In this document: positions 11,251 through 25,400 of the stretch, piece after piece
How positions within the stretch are numbered: position 1 is the stretch's first letter
Layout: each line of letters starts with the position of its first letter
DNA from: Phragmites australis
Lineage: Eukaryota; Streptophyta; Magnoliopsida; Poales; Poaceae
Assembly: GCF_958298935.1 (NCBI RefSeq)
Contig: NC_084923.1
Location: 1,676,501 to 1,740,500, forward strand
Direction: 5' to 3'
DNA length: 64,000 bases
Translations under genes and position numbers: made by a program
The notes under the pieces: model-generated
Told to the model about the DNA's origin: nothing
Databases searched by the model: none
The model's input: only the letters and a program-made list of their open reading frames with translations

Positions 11251-14200
11251 TGGACAACGCGATACTAGACTGGAATATGAGTGCGTATGGATTGCCATTA
11301 GAGATTAGCAATATTAACCATGTTTTCATCGCATTCTTTCTCCCCTCATTCAATCTCATAACCCACTCTTGTTGCTCTTTGATTGTATTATATGCGAGCA
11401 TCATTCTATGTCCACTTGATACTTAAATTACACACAAGTGTAGAATAGCATCGTGTTGTGACTTGTGACTAACATGCCCCACCTGTTACTCGCAAATTTA
11501 AATGGGTTCCACCTTATACAAGTACGGTTCTTCTCTACTCCACTGCATGCTGTACGAGTCCATTCCTGATTCCTGCCCGCTTTACTGCACTTGACGAAGA
11601 AGACCTGATCCCTTCTTCTTGTAGTTTACTGTCCACTGCTTTGCTGCCTGCACATGAGGTCACATGCCAATGCACCCTACTTTCACCCTGCATCTGAGCC
11701 TTTGCTTAAAATCGGTCGCCATTAGTTGGCTGCGTGCAGTGCTTGGAACTTCTATATTCTCCTGGCAAATGCCTTTGTCCACCGTACCGCATCTGGTGAT
11801 CAGTTTCATCGCATCTGGGTCAGGTTCTTGTCGCTTCGCCTTGTCTTGGTCTACTCTTCTCTAGTTGGATGAGAGACTTTGATCGACTTTGAATACGTAG
11901 TAGCTATTTTTTTTCTTACCGCGCACCGGCTCTGGATCTGGTGCTTATTAAACCTGATGTCTGACAGAAACTGATTAACTAGCAACCGATGATCCTACTC
12001 TCACGTGACCGATGAGAGCACTGCACGCACAGTGTCCTTCTGTGCGATGGCTTGGGAAGTAACATGTCGTGCTACAGGTCTGACGTCTGACCATCTCGTC
12101 TCCAATTTATTTGGCAGCAGAGACGTCTCTTTCGTTTTCAACGGCTAGCTTGGAGTTGCTGTACGTCGTAAATGTTCAGAGATGTTTTCTTCTATGTAAT
12201 ATAAAAAGAAAGGAAGAGTTACGGATGTGTCCAAAGCAACGGCGTGGAAGACGACTGAATCGACAACAGAGAAAAACAAGACGACGAAACATCGCAAAAA
12301 GTCGTCGAATTACTCGGCTGCCCCCCAGCGATTTCGCACGGCTGTTTCAAACAATTCTTTCCGCTGGGACAAGACTGTATGGGATTCTGACGTGTTCGTC
12401 CCTTTCATTCATTTAATCAAGAGATAAAGATGATAAGCATTTGCTAAAGCTTAATTTTTCGACAACGGGGACTAAAGCTTAATAACATGGGACGTTACTA
12501 AAAGTCGCAGCTATGCCTACGTGGCTGTCACTACCCTCGTGAGGTACTGGCATACTGTAAATCAAAGCATGCGCAGTACAGACACCACAGTACACGCAGT
12601 CGACGTCCATGGCTCCATGTGAGGCTGTGACTGTGCCCGTGAACGCATGAGCTGTTTGGAAATGGACCCGAATGGCACTGCATCTATGCAGTATCCAAAA
12701 TTCCAAACGTACACCTGTGAGCTAGCTACACTGGTGACCCTTCACCGGAGCTGATCAGGGTGGTGCCGGGTGGGCACCTGGATTTCCCGGGCGACGCGCG
12801 CGCGCCACATGGAACCAGTCCGTGGTTGCTCGACAAGGCTTGGGTGCCAGTCTGCAGTTGCTCGCCTGGCCCAGCCGTGGCGTTCAGGTTCTCCGAATGC
12901 CACAGCCTGCACCGGTCGTCTTAACACTTCAGCGCCCCTGGTTTCACGAACGTGACGCACGGTGGCAAGCTGCCGTGTCTACGCATATAGCCAGCCATCG
13001 GATCTGCGACCAGCACACGAGATCAACCATGCCATGGCCATCTCGGAACAAGGAGCATCAGGGATCTTGGATCTGCGTCTGCCTTGGCCTGTTTCTGGGC
13101 CACAGATTTTGGCATCTCCCTGAGCCGGCATTTGACAACAACCTCAACAAATCGAACGTTCCTCCCTGGTTGTTTTGGGCGTCCAAACACGAGAAGACGC
13201 CGTGCCGTGCCTTTGGCATTGGCCTCCAGTCCAGTCCACTACCGCTGCTTCACGCGCGGCTTAGCTGGAGAGCAGAAGCCGTGCACGCCTGGCTGTCCCG
13301 ACAGAGACTCGCGGAGCACGGGCACGCCGGCCTCGCCGAACAGACAAAGCAAACGCCCCAATGGAATCCCGTCGTCTCACGAGACAACGACGCCGTTCTT
13401 TGGCGCCTCCTCACACAGCGATAAGAGGGAGAGATGGATACGAAAAAGAAACAAAAGGCGACGCGCGTGAGCACGATCGACTGACGCAGTAGCAGCAGTA
13501 GTATAACCTGACAGGAGAAGATGGGATTACCGAGCAGCAATGATCACAGTCAGCCTTTCAATTCAAAAGGTGATGACTTGACGCAATTATGGGACCATGG
13601 CTGCACAATCAAAAGTACAAGTATTATGCAGATAAAAAGACTGCAGTAGTGCCATGTGAAATGCTCCGCACTGAGACTGAGGTTATGTACATGCATGAAA
13701 GTAATAAGCAAGGTCTTCTGATCATACGTGAGGAACCAGACGACGCATGCTTCAGCAAGCACACAGGTTGCATGACATCGAGAGATGCAGGAAATGAGAA
13801 TACCGGCTGCGGTTTAGCTTCTGGCGTTTGACTGGCTTCCAACATCGGCAACAGGTCCCCTGGGCTGCTGCTTCTTGTTCTCCGGAGCTAGATTGTCCGT
13901 AGCAGCTCTCTTTCGCCTCAACTAGAGTTCATGATAGGATTTTAATTTTTAAGCGTAGATTCTATGATGCAGTGATTTATGTAGCCTTTATGGAGGTCTT
14001 ATTAGCAGCTCACCTTCTCCTCGGATTTTTTATAGAAGTGCTGTATCAGGATGTTCCTGGACTCTGTTGTTATCACTGCAATTCCAGGGCACAATTTGTC
14101 AGTACTCAGTAAGCAGTGAAAATACAACAAAGATGTTTTCCAATTTTCCATATAGCAGAGCAGAGAAAGGAATTGGAAGCATTGAAGTGGATGAGTACCC

Positions 14201-16157
14201 CAGAGGGATTAAAATTGAGTAAAACGAAAAAAAAAACAGGAAGCAGTTTATTGAGCCTGATCTACTATGAAGTATGGACATATCTATAAACTAATGCACT
14301 TACAAGATACGTAAAAGGAAAAAGAAACCGGCAGCTATATTAGTTAAAAGTGCTAACAATATGTTTAGTTGGAAATAGACTCTGCCACATAAGAATTCCA
14401 TGTAAATAGAAAGCATAAATAGAATCTGCCAACAATTTTTGAGGAATCAACTCCATGCCTGTGATGAACCAATGGCATGTTATTTAATAAATTTTAATCA
14501 CAAAAAATTTGTAGAAGTCCGAAGTATAGCTCAGGGTTAAGTATCCCTTTCAATGATTTGAATTCTTGAATTGTTCACTAATAACTTCTCCAAAAATATG
14601 CCGCCAGCCCCAGAAAAATACACCTAATATGACAGATGTTTTTCCTTTCTCGGTACCTTTTGCTTCTTAAAACAGTAGCTTTTTTATTCGATTTTTTATG
14701 TACAGTTGGTAAGCACTGCACAATGGTGTTTTCAATGACTATAAGTGGAGGACATTGTTGAAGCCAAAAGGCCTGAATGCATAAGGACTTCTTGTGCTTT
14801 GGCATAGCCTGGTAAATGTTTAGGTGTGCTATAGAGATTGACAAACCAAAGTGTTTAAGCCAAAAAACATAATTAGTGTGATCATGAGGCTACTATTTAG
14901 TAGTCAATTGACCTAACTTAATCCTCTCAACGACATCCCAGTTCTAACACTCTATGCAGATGTCATTTTCAACTGAAAGGCTCCAAATCTCCAATGGTTC
15001 AACTTTCCTGACGAAGTCTTGAACACTCTACTTTGAAGGTATAATGTAATAAATGCGTTTAACTAGCCGTTTGTTCCATTTTGAGCACCAACATCCCTCT
15101 TATATCCTGGCCCTTGAGGCACTACTTAACTCACCTTTTGTTCCTCTTCCTCATGCTCCAATATTAAAGCTCATTTAGAGATTAAGTATATAAATTAGTG
15201 CAATGGTCCTGAGGGACCTACATGACGGAACAAAAGGCAAACAAACTTAGCCATAATATATGTAAGCTACATATGGGGCATACTACGAGAAAAGATATCA
15301 ATAACGGTGATCAACCATGGTGTCAATCTCAACTCTATTGAACTATCGTATTTGAGATGAACACCTAGGATGCACTATGCAGTAATTTGAATCAGCATCA
15401 CAAATGGCTTTGCTTTTTTTTTTTTTATAACTAGAGGAATCATACTAATGTGCTATTAGCCGACGTGTTTCAGTAAAATTAGGAAGCTTGCTTTCAGAAC
15501 TTGGAATTTCCTAAATGGAACGTTTCCTAATTGAGTACCAGAACATTTGCAAGAAAGAAAAAGGACTATGAAATCCTATAGTCACAGCTGGTACCTGGTA
15601 CTACTACCACTTGCAAATGGTAAATTGGCCAGCGAGGCCAGTAGTTATTGTAACTGCACATGTCTAAGACAGCTACTGTTGAATTATCAATTGTAGCTAT
15701 TAGCTGCTGATTACCAGCAACAGCAAGGGATTTATGGACTATGGATTCAGGCGAACATAGCAGAGGCCATCATTTGTGTAGATAAGGTGTTCAGTACTTC
15801 AGTCACTATGGCTGATATCACCATTTGTGACTTGCAGAAGACACTCTACCATGGGCGTAAAATCTTTTGTGGATAAACATGCTCCACTCCTGAAAGCAAA
15901 GAGAGACATCCACCTGGAGAACTTTTAGTTCAGACCAACCAGTACTACAATAATAGAAGAAAAAATTTGTTGGCTTAATGTGAATGAGCAATAGCATGAG
16001 ATCAATTACGTGGAAATGCATAATGAGGAAGTCAAATAGGATACATTTGCAAAAGGGAGCAGCACAAGATCAGTGGTTTAAGAACATGGAAAGGGGTTAC
16101 CTTGATTGGGAGGCGGATCTGTCCTGTGAGTCGCAATGTAAGTAGCTGGTGTGACAT
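11251..16157. other. Gene-poor intergenic region
   Basis: No supported gene in about 4.9 kb. Short open frames at 12822-13424 (+), 13250-13540 (-) and 13589-13831 (+) lack recognisable domains and splice continuity. The first 300 bp or so are probably 3' UTR of the receptor kinase. A T-run occurs near 15413-15426. I recognised no RNA gene here. Confidence 0.4.
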
Positions 16158-16420
16158 TCTGACGAGAAACACAGAAAAAACCTACCATTAGCACCGAGCC
16201 AATAGAATATAAGGGACACATTATGAGTTGCTAGCATGAAATTCCGAAGAGAACATAAAAATGAATATATAGCATTAGCACCACGCCAACTGAATATATG
16301 CTTTGCAATATGAGTGGTCGGCACAATGATATGTCCTGTCAAGAAACACAAAACAATTGGTACCATTAGTCCATCGCACCACACCAACTTTATCTTTTCA
16401 GAGTCGCCATGAGAAAAAGG
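16158..16420. repeat. Degenerate tandem repeat, about 88-bp period
   Basis: Three diverged copies share the order AGAAACACA / CATTAGCACC / GCCAA. The CATTA anchors lie at 16186, 16273 and 16363, giving spacings of 87 and 90 bp. No protein family is recognised. Confidence 0.55.
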
Positions 16421-16680
16421 CAAGACCTGAATGTTTAGTCATTGTGCACAAATTAAGCCCTCTCAAAATGAACCAATTCTTAGGCAGTTGAACTAAAACA
16501 CACAACTATACCCACTATCTCCAGCAATCCAATCCATACTATCATTTCAGCAAATACGCAGAGTACAAGTACAAGACCGATTCCTGCTTCCTGCCCAGGC
16601 AGACAATTCCTTGCTGATACAAGCTAGAGAAGTCACAGGACAAGCTTAACACAGCTGCTTACACCAACGGAGTCTGATTC

Positions 16681-16980
16681 AACTATTCATGCCTATGCAA
16701 GATCATCAAGAAGTATGGAGACAAGCAGTACAGTATACCAGAGAAGAGATCGCCAAGAGGGGGAAATGCTGACCGACCGAGGGCTGGGCGGAGGGCTCGG
16801 CAGGGACAAGCTGGCTGAAGTTGTAGGGGTTGTAGGACGGCCACCCGCCGCGGGCTACCCATCGCTGCGCTGCCGCCGCCCTCTCCTTCTCTCTCTCGTT
16901 TATTCAGCCGGAATCGCCGTGCCGTTCCCGACTCCGGCGATGATCTTTGCTCCTCTCTTGCTTGGTGGTAACTGGTAAGC
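16681..16980 (-). other. Possible GC-rich first exon of an unidentified minus-strand transcript
   Basis: The stretch is GC-rich compared with its AT-rich surroundings. On the minus strand an ATG at about 16862 opens 61 codons that could be cut at a GT after GDLFS. In another frame the segment reads SYNPYNFSQLVPAE. Neither reading matches a family I know, and no second exon could be joined. It could equally be the leader of a non-coding transcript. Confidence 0.15.
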
Positions 16981-17042
16981 AGTCAGATACCCAAGGGCTC
17001 TTTTTCGCTTTTGGAGAACGAGAGGGGTTGATGAGAAACTGA

Positions 17043-17516
17043 GTCAGTTCTGTTTGGTTGGGTGTATATATCTTAAACAAACTTATGGGATGTAGTATTT
17101 GGTGTTTTATTTTCTGTACCACTTTTAGAGTTTGGCTCATGAAATACAGAATTACTGTGCGAGTCTGGTTCCAGGAAATTGGATTTCAATTGCGTTTCTC
17201 CATAGGTAGGCCCGCGGGATACAAGTCTCACTCAGCTAATAATAGTATTAACGTATAATTAGTAAGTATTAATTTATATTAGCATATTTCAAATTAAATT
17301 AAGACTTAATACGATAAATTAAGTATTATAGAGTGCATTTAATACTTATTTTTTATATTTTAATCTCATATAACATATACTTATACAGGTAATTAAACAT
17401 AATCTTTTCTCAGTCGAACTGAGCACATACAATCAACTAAACAAATTATTACTACAAGCACTCAGTCTGACTGAAGTGAACTGGCTTAAGCATACGAGCA
17501 GCCAAATACCCTCTAA
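17043..17516. mobile_element. Possible MITE or non-autonomous DNA transposon
   Basis: The left edge contains CTGTTTGGTTGGGTG. The right edge contains the inverted motif CAGCCAAATACCCTC. TTTGGYTG next to GGGT is typical of grass DNA-transposon ends. The interior is AT-rich and non-coding. No convincing target-site duplication was found, so the borders are approximate. More AT-rich, MITE-like sequence continues to about 17740. Confidence 0.3.
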
Positions 17517-18332
17517 GAGCATGTTGTGCAGAGAAGTACTTATAAAAAAAGATTTTATTACACAGTGCTTTCGTAAAGAGTAATATGCTTATTTAAACAC
17601 CGTTATTTATATTAGTGCTAACAAAATAATTAATTATATTTAAGTATATATAGTTTTTTATTAGCATTACAAATTATAATTTTTATATAAATACATAACA
17701 ATTTTTTTTCTTAAACATTTAGCCATAAACACTTAGCATTTTCTAGCCCTAACGGCCTTGGCAACTGCGAATGTTATACATCGCATATGGGACAGTTAGT
17801 GTGAGTTCACACACCCTCTGCACACTCACTGTCGTCCCGCTAGCCAGGGGCTTCTTCAACCTCGCGTCAATATCCTTACGCTGCTCCTTCCGGATCCCAT
17901 CAGCCGCTGCCATTGCCTCCTTTGAGCCCCTACCATGCTCACCTTCCACTTTCTTACTCCGGTCTCATCCCATTCCTTACCAATGGCAACACTGTCGAGC
18001 TCCCAATGCCCTCCCCCAATTCCAGTGAAGTATTGCCCTATTTCCTGTTCCCTGTTGCCGGTGTAGCCACGCTACCCATCATCGTCGCTCTCCTCCTTTC
18101 TCACCCTCGATCACCCTCTACTCGTCCTATCTGCCGATGTTGCAGCCGTAGTCCATGATCACCGCTCTCTGATCCTGAAACAATTGGTTTCGATTCTTAG
18201 AACAATATTTATATTAACTAATTAGAAGCTTCTTTTGAGACTCTCACGTTAATCCTAGGCGGAGACATGCTAGAAAAATAGAGAAATTCTCACAAAAAAG
18301 CAAAACATCTCGTCGTTGATTTGGTCCTCAAA
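17517..18332. other. AT-rich then mixed intergenic sequence
   Basis: No gene supported. A minus-strand open frame at 17749-17949 contains a charged segment (IRKEQRKDIDARLKK) but no recognisable domain. Confidence 0.3.
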
Positions 18333-18520
18333 GTTTTTCAACTCTTGCATGATCTAGCAGGGTACATCATGATATGCTTTAAACCTTTTCCAAACTTCCC
18401 TTGTAATCAATATAGCCATGTATACATATTGCATTGGAGTTTGGATGGTGTTTCAACTCTCGCATGCTCTAGCAGAGTACATCATGATATATTCCAAACA
18501 TTCTCCAAATTTTCCTTGCA
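18333..18520. repeat. Diverged direct duplication, 115-bp period
   Basis: TTTCAACTCTTGCATGATCT followed by AGCAGGGTACATCATGATAT near 18336 recurs near 18451 with a few substitutions. The second copy runs into the 59-bp tandem repeat below. Confidence 0.7.
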
Positions 18521-18643
18521 AGGACTCTATATAATATCATGTATAAGTTTACATTAGATCAAGTGAGAAGTTTTGTGCAAGCACTCTATATAATATCATG
18601 TATAAGTTTACATTAGATCAAGTGAGAAGTTTTGTGCAAGCAC
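18517..18643. repeat. Tandem duplication, 59-bp period, nearly perfect
   Basis: Units at 18517-18575 and 18576-18634 differ by one base (AAGGACTC versus AAGCACTC). A 9-bp start of a third unit follows. The near-identity suggests a recent slippage or duplication event. Confidence 0.9.
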
Positions 18644-19969
18644 TGGTGAACAAATTAAATCCAAGCAGCTGTTGGAGCGTGCCAAGGAGACGAGGAGGCG
18701 CCCCAGGAAACACGAAGCTTGCGGACACGGCCACAAAGCAGGCGTGTGAATAGCAAAACAAAGTTCTTGCTTGATGCAGAATACCATATAGTGGTGTTAG
18801 TGTGTCCTAGAGGCCTTAGAACTCGCCTAGGGCGAGCTCGAGTGGACGACATAAGAACGAGGAGTGGCGGTGGGGGCACGAAACTTGGCGCGAGGGCATG
18901 GGATGGAGGTGAGAGTGTGGCCTCGGCGTGAGAGGATGGGGCGGTGAACTTGGGCAATGGAGGCCGACGGTGGTGATAAATGTTGGGTTGGGCGGTAATA
19001 ATGGTGAATTCTGAAGGAGATTCAGAGGACTTGAGAAAAGGAGGAGTGGTGAAAATGTGTGCGGTTGAGTTTGGCTATTTGGGCCGATATTCACGTTAGT
19101 AGAAAAAAGATCGAACCATTGGGAGATAAGAGAAACGAGAAGATCACAACCGTCCATTTTAAATTAGGCAACCATAGAAAAGAGTATGATAATAAAAACA
19201 AGGTTTACCACAATCTTGATATAAGTGATACATAAATAGATAAAAAGCAATTACCTAAATTATTATAGGATAAATTCTTTTTAAATAACCAATATTGGAG
19301 ATTAAAAATTATACTTTTATTCATAGTATATAAAAGAAGTGTAATTTTAAAATATCGCTATATGCTTCAAGTTCTAATTCTTAAAAACAAAAAAAACCCT
19401 TTTCTATGAACTTTATTTATGTGTCTTATAAAATGCTACCTGCACGAGTTGATAGACTAGTTGATCTAAATTGACTAACCAATTGATTTATGTTGGTGGG
19501 ACAATTGATTTTGATTGTATAATTACCGGAACAAATGATTAATGATGGTGGAGGCTCTCAAAAGGAGCTCACCGGGGTCCACAAACGAGGAGGTTATTTA
19601 ACTATTTGACACTTTTATTGTATGCCACTCAGCTATTAAAAATAGCAAATCGTTAAATGCCCTAGCGAGACGGGGAGTGGCGGGAAGAAAGGGCGGTACA
19701 ACACTCTCCAACGTTCATACGTGTGGTGCGGTATATCTCGTTGAAAGATAATATATATTGCACTTGCACGGATGCATACCCTACAAAATCTTTAAGTGCC
19801 TTTTCATTATAAAGCAGCTTGGCCGGCCAACTCGAAACCTTGTAGCTAGCTATCTAGGTTTTGTGGGCTAATAACGATAATCTAAAATTGGATGGTGGCC
19901 ACGTAATTGCACAGTTAGTATAAAAATTCTAATTATGCATGTACCGCTATATTATTTTAATTTAATCTC
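18644..19969. other. Intergenic, low-complexity open frames only
   Basis: Pro/Ser/His-rich open frames on the minus strand at 18655-19157 look like translations of a GC-skewed non-coding stretch. No motif or splice structure supports a gene. Confidence 0.35.
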
Positions 19970-21190
19970 AATTTGTGACTATGTTTGCCACTTAATAGAC
20001 ATAATTCATATTTGGGCCTATCATAATAACATTTTCATGTGTCCAGGCACTATATTGTCATCTCTTTACTATATTTCATGTAGATTGTGCTCCGTAGGCC
20101 TTCATTCTTGTTTTTTTATTGCTATTCCAATCAAATAATTTTTGTTTGGGTTAGGAGGTCACACCCCACCATTTGCACAAACCGCGTCTTTCCCTGTCAC
20201 TTTTCTAATGTCGCAATCTTGAGCTATACGGTTCAAACCCAATGTCCTCCTATACCGATTCACTCTCGTGTCTTGCTCTGCAGATCAGTAGCTTCATCGG
20301 CATTCTTTGTCGCTGCTAGATATTGAGGGTCCACTATTAGCAATATGTGGGTTATGTCTTGCTATGTCGCCCAGCTTTCGTCACGATCTTGAGCTACATG
20401 GTCCAAATCCAATGCAGCAGCGCCTATATTCTCCCCTACCGATCCTTGTTTCTATCGATGTCAGTGGCCATACAGATCTTTTGACTTATCTTTTTTGTTG
20501 CATCTATCTCGGTCATTTGGCGTTGGATACGTGGTTTGAGCTCGTCTCCCACTTCAACACCACTATGCTTTGTGACTTCTTTAGAATCAACATCTTCCTC
20601 CCAGCCACCGCACCCATCCCCTTTCATTGCTGCAGAGCAGGCAACAATGTTGGCCAGTCGAACCGTGTCCGGGAGGGAGAGAGAATAATACATTGTTTTT
20701 TTTCTTTAAGTAAGCGCTAGCTTTTTTTCACGGTTTAAATAGATCGGTCATCCTTTTGTATCAGGACTTATCTCCTTTTCTTTATTTTTACACCACCTCT
20801 CGTGTTGAGCTATTCTTCTTATTTTTTTGTTATGTTTTACATCAAAAGATCGTTTGAATTGCAACTTTAAACTGTTAAATGCATGCAGAGGGTAACAAAC
20901 TTATGCATTAATCAAACTATGTTGTCTTTTTTTGCTTGTGTTCAACTTTATTTTTAATAATGACAAATGTGGGTAATATAGTATTTTGGGTTTATTTTTT
21001 CTAATGACAGTGGTGGGTAATATCAAAGCATGTATAAAGGTATTTTGGATTTATTTTTTCTAATTACAATGATGAGTAATTTATAAACATGTATATTGTC
21101 ACTTTGTTCTCTTATTAGTATGGTACTTTCTAGATCTTAAGAGAGAGGAGGGGATGCTTTCTTTTGTTGACCAATTACTAATATAACTAG
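19970..21190 (+). repeat. Unidentified tandem repeat, copy A
   Basis: This is the first of three head-to-tail diverged copies. Shared landmarks in order are: GGGCCTATCATAATAACATT; ATGTAGATTGTGCTCCGTAG; GCTATTCCAATCAAATAA; CATCAAAAGATCGTTTGAAT; AAATGCATGC; GGTGGGTAATA; and CTAGATCTTAAGAGAG. No coding motif is visible. Boundaries are estimated from where the similarity begins and ends. Confidence 0.7.
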
Positions 21191-22434
21191 TGGGGTATCC
21201 CATGCAATTATATTGCTAATATCATTGAATTGTTCATGTATTGTTGTACCATCTTAGTTTAATAAAAAAAATGTGCTTTACCTTACTGCCTATATTCGTT
21301 CAACCACTACTATTCTTACTCTTAAAAGATATAAGCCTACCACAACAATGGTTTCATCTGTTCGAGCTCAATCGTCATCTCCTTACTCTATTTTATATAG
21401 ATTTTGCTCCGCAAGCACTTATTCTATTTTTTCTTTTCTATTCGAATCAAATAACTTTAGTTTGGGTTCAGAGGCCACGCTCCATCATCTGCAGACTTTC
21501 CTTTTATCGCCTTCCTAACATCGTGACCTTGGGCTACACAGTTCAAGCCCAGTGCATCATAGCTCGTACCCTCCTGAACCATTTCACTCCATTGTCATGT
21601 GGTCCTCATTGCTGCTAGAGGTTGCAGTTCCACCATCAATGATCTACATGCTACGCCTTGCTCTGCCACCTGGCTGACACCGTGACCTCAAGCTACAAGG
21701 TCAAACCTGGTGCAATTGCACCTGTATCTTCCCCTACCGATGATGGCTGTGGACGTATGGGTCGATGAGCTTCTCTTTTTCATTGCATTTGTCTTGGTTA
21801 TTCATCATTGGATACGCGGTCTGTACTCGTCTAGTGCTTCTACACTACTATGCTTTACGACATCCTTAGTGCCTACGTATTCCTGCCTGACACCGCACCC
21901 ATCCCAATTCGCTGCTGTAGAGCAAGCAATAGCTCTGGCCAATCAAATCGCCAGCCTGTCTATGCCGTCCAGAAGGGAGAGAAAATATGTTATATTTTTT
22001 TACAAGAGCGAACACTGTTTTTTCCATGACCTGAATAGACCATACATACTCTTGTATCTGGTTGAATAGATCGTTCATCCTCTTGTATCGTTATTTCTCC
22101 TTTTTATTTTTTTACACCTCTCCTATTAAGCTATGTTTTTATTTTCATTTTTTCTATTACATTTTACATCAAAATATCATTTGAATTGCAACTTTAATAT
22201 CTTAAATGCATGCAGTGTGCAAACTTATGCATTAATAAAATTATGTTGTCTTTTTTTCCTAGCACTTGGTTTTATTTTTTAATAATAGTAGGGGTGGGTA
22301 ATAGAGAAGCATATATAGGGATATTTTAGTTATTTTTTTTCGTAATGACAGCGATGGGTAATGTATAAACAATTATAGAGACACTTTGCTTTATTTTTCT
22401 TTGATTAACATGGTAATTTCTAGACATTGAGAAC
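21191..22434 (+). repeat. Unidentified tandem repeat, copy B (left part)
   Basis: Same order of landmarks as copy A: CCTACCACAACAATGGTTTC; TATAGATTTTGCTCCGCAAG; CATCAAAATATCATTTGAAT; GGTGGGTAATAGAGAAGC; and CTAGACATTGAGAAC. The copy opens with ACTAGTGGGGTATCCCATGC. It is interrupted at 22434 by a solo LTR and resumes at 26274. Confidence 0.7.
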
Positions 22435-25400
22435 TGTAGGATCTTAATCTTGGGATCTCCTGTGCCTCCTATATCAGTTCTTGGATCAAGTAGCTGATAC
22501 GTACAGTAAAAATTGTAATATCATAGTCAAAATTCGTACATAAGTATTATAGTTCAGAGTACAAAGGTTACAACCCATACTGTATATTACAAACATGGCC
22601 GAGAGGCCAACAAAATACAACGGAAAGCAAAAGCCTAAGCCACAAGCAACTTAAGGTGTGAACATGACTTCTAAGACTACTATTTATCCCTGCCTTCACC
22701 TCCAGCGAAGTCGGGCATCGGCTTCCTCATCTGAATGACAACAAGAGCGAGTATAGAAGGTACTCAGCAAACCATATACTACTTTAAGATGTTTGATAGA
22801 TGCATAAAGGGGTAATTCAAGGATAAGGCTTTACGGTTTAGTTTTAAACGTAATGTAGTTTATGCAGGTATCCACTTACATAATCTATGATTGACTTTAA
22901 AATAGTTTAAAGACTTCAAAGCCAGGTAACAAACTATATCTAAGGGTTTCTCGGTCCTGGGAGGGGCTACGCCTCACTCCACAGTCCCTATCATCTCATC
23001 TGGTGTACCTCTAGTTCCACACAGCTTCTGACGGATTGAGCCAGAAATCTCATCACACGGATATCTAGTCCACACACTCACTCATCAAAATACATGCATC
23101 TGGAGTCTAGTCAAAAAGATTCTGCAAAGCGTGGACACGACTATTCAAATAGATTTACACTCTACAGAGGTTGTACAGCTTTACCCATGCGATATCCTCA
23201 GTTTCCAACCGTTACAAGTGGAGAAACGAATCATACCGAGACACTCTAATCACCTTTCCTGTTGAGCTTTTCTACGAGATTTACCCCAAGCGCCAAAGTC
23301 CAAGTACTGAAGGCCAATCCCCTTTTTAATCCTAGGTCGGCATTAGAAACCTCCAAACAGAGGGACAGATGTCCACTTAACTGCTCGCTGCTCTCAGCCT
23401 CCTAGTATAACGTCCAACTCAGTCCAGTGAAGGAAAGTCAAGTTCTGCCCATTCAGGACGTATGGTTGCACGAGTGTTGCTATGGCATGGCTGGGAAATG
23501 ACTCGGTCCTTAAATGGCCAGGGCATGTATCTTCTAGCAATGAATATCACAAAGGTAACTCAAGCCCCCAAGAGTATCCTCGTCCAGAGTACTACTCTAC
23601 CTGCCTCTGCCGAAGCCGTTTTCATCCATTTTTATACATTTCCCACCATATCTCACATAGCATCAAGGATTTTACAACCATCACGGAATTCATAACCATC
23701 AAGGATCCATAATATATGAGTTATCTTTGATAACAATAAATCTTATCTCTGAGGAGATGTGTTTTAAAAACGACGTCTCCGAGGAGACGTATTTATCATA
23801 AGCATGCTAAATATCAAGACATCATCCGTCATTAATATAGATAACAACAAGTAATCCTAGGGTGATATGTATTTTAGATGGTAACATTTATGGCATGACA
23901 AGTGTTTAATAGGATTAACTACTACAAGCAGTTTGTAAAAGCGCAATACATAGCACATGTGATATAAGTTAAGTTTTAGTTGATCATGTAGATTAGTTGA
24001 AAACATAGGTTCAATATGATCAAGGAGATAGGACATTTCTTCTCTAGAGTTTTCTTCAAATTCTTGGTTGTAGTTAGGATTCTCCTCGCTCCTGACGCTT
24101 CCCGCGCAAAACTCGTAGAAATCGTGTGCTTCTGCAATTACAGCTACGATCAACAACTGGTTATACTAGAGAAGAATCAAATAACACCAAATGGAAAGCC
24201 AATTGGGTCCTAATAGATATCATAATGCGATAGATGATTAGATCTTGATTTTAGATGAATTTCGGCAAAAGAATCATCGAAATTGGAGCCAGAACGGAGA
24301 AGTTATGGCTCCTGAAAGATTTAATCTAGAATTAAATTAGGAAATTAGGAAATGATACTATTCATAGGTGGGACCCGATGAACAGTAGCCTGGGCCCACA
24401 TGAACTGTGATTTGGTGGGAGCCACATGAACAGTCTGGATTGGGCTGATTGGGCTTAGATGGGCCGGGTCTGGGCCTGGATGGGTCAGGACAAGCTTTGG
24501 ACTGAATAGATCGTTGGCTACAGAGCTGGGCTGGCCCACTAGGGTGAGGCTTGTGGCGGTTGGGCCGGTCCACATGCACACGTAGGAGCGCGAGCGAAGA
24601 AGAGAGGCGATGGGGGAAACCATGCCGGCGACTAGGGATTCAGCGGAGCCGCACTGGCGAACTCGCTCACGCCAGAGTTCCATGATGGGAATCTAACGCT
24701 GAGCATCTATGCGCGATGGGGAACTCGGCTAGGGGCACATCGATGGCGGCCCAGGACCGGAGCGATACCAGATGGCAGCCGGAGTGGACAACGGTGGCAC
24801 GAGAAAATTGGGCAGCACCTCCCCTAGTGTACGCGTGTTCTTCCTGCAATACAAGGAACCGAGGGCTCCCTAACTACTCGGCACGATGGCCGGATCACAT
24901 ATTGAAGCACAAGCATGGCGGCGATGATGAACAACACGGTGGCGGAGCTAAACAGCACGGGTGCACGCGACTACGCGCGAGAAGAAAACACAGGGACAAC
25001 GATACGCTACCTAGGAGGGTTCGTGAGGGGACGGGATGCTCACCGAGCTCAAGGCCGACGAGAAGCTGGCTGGCGGCCGGCGATGCAACGGAGCGGTGGT
25101 GGCGGAGCGGCCCGGCTTCCGATGTTGGTGGGTTCCCATCGGGCTCCTGGTGGATGGGCGGTGATACTCCTAGTGCTCCTCGACAACATGTGGGTGGGGG
25201 GGGGGGGCAGGTCGGCTACGCGAAGAGGAATGGAGCGGCGGTGGTGAAATGGGGAAAAAGTGGAAGGAGAAGGAGCCGAGTGCGCTATTTATAGACGGGA
25301 TAGGGGAGAGAGGTGAGTAGAGTGGCGATGAGCGCGCTGGCATCACGCGGTCATCAGTGGTGAGGTGGTGCGGAAGTTGCGCGACTTGTAGAGGTATGGG

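Noticed and set aside
12822..13424. 200-codon plus-strand open frame
   Set aside because: No recognisable domain, unusual composition, no splice partners; overlapping frames of similar length exist in the same stretch.
21170..21200. Helitron 3' terminus (CTAGT) between repeat copies A and B
   Set aside because: CTAGT is present, but no hairpin precedes it at the expected distance and no 5' TC end with an A/T host site was identified.
24716..25294. Long GC-rich open frames (up to 192 codons) on both strands
   Set aside because: They lie inside the solo LTR at 22435-26268, show Gly/Arg/Trp-rich composition and no domain, and overlap one another; they are compositional artefacts.
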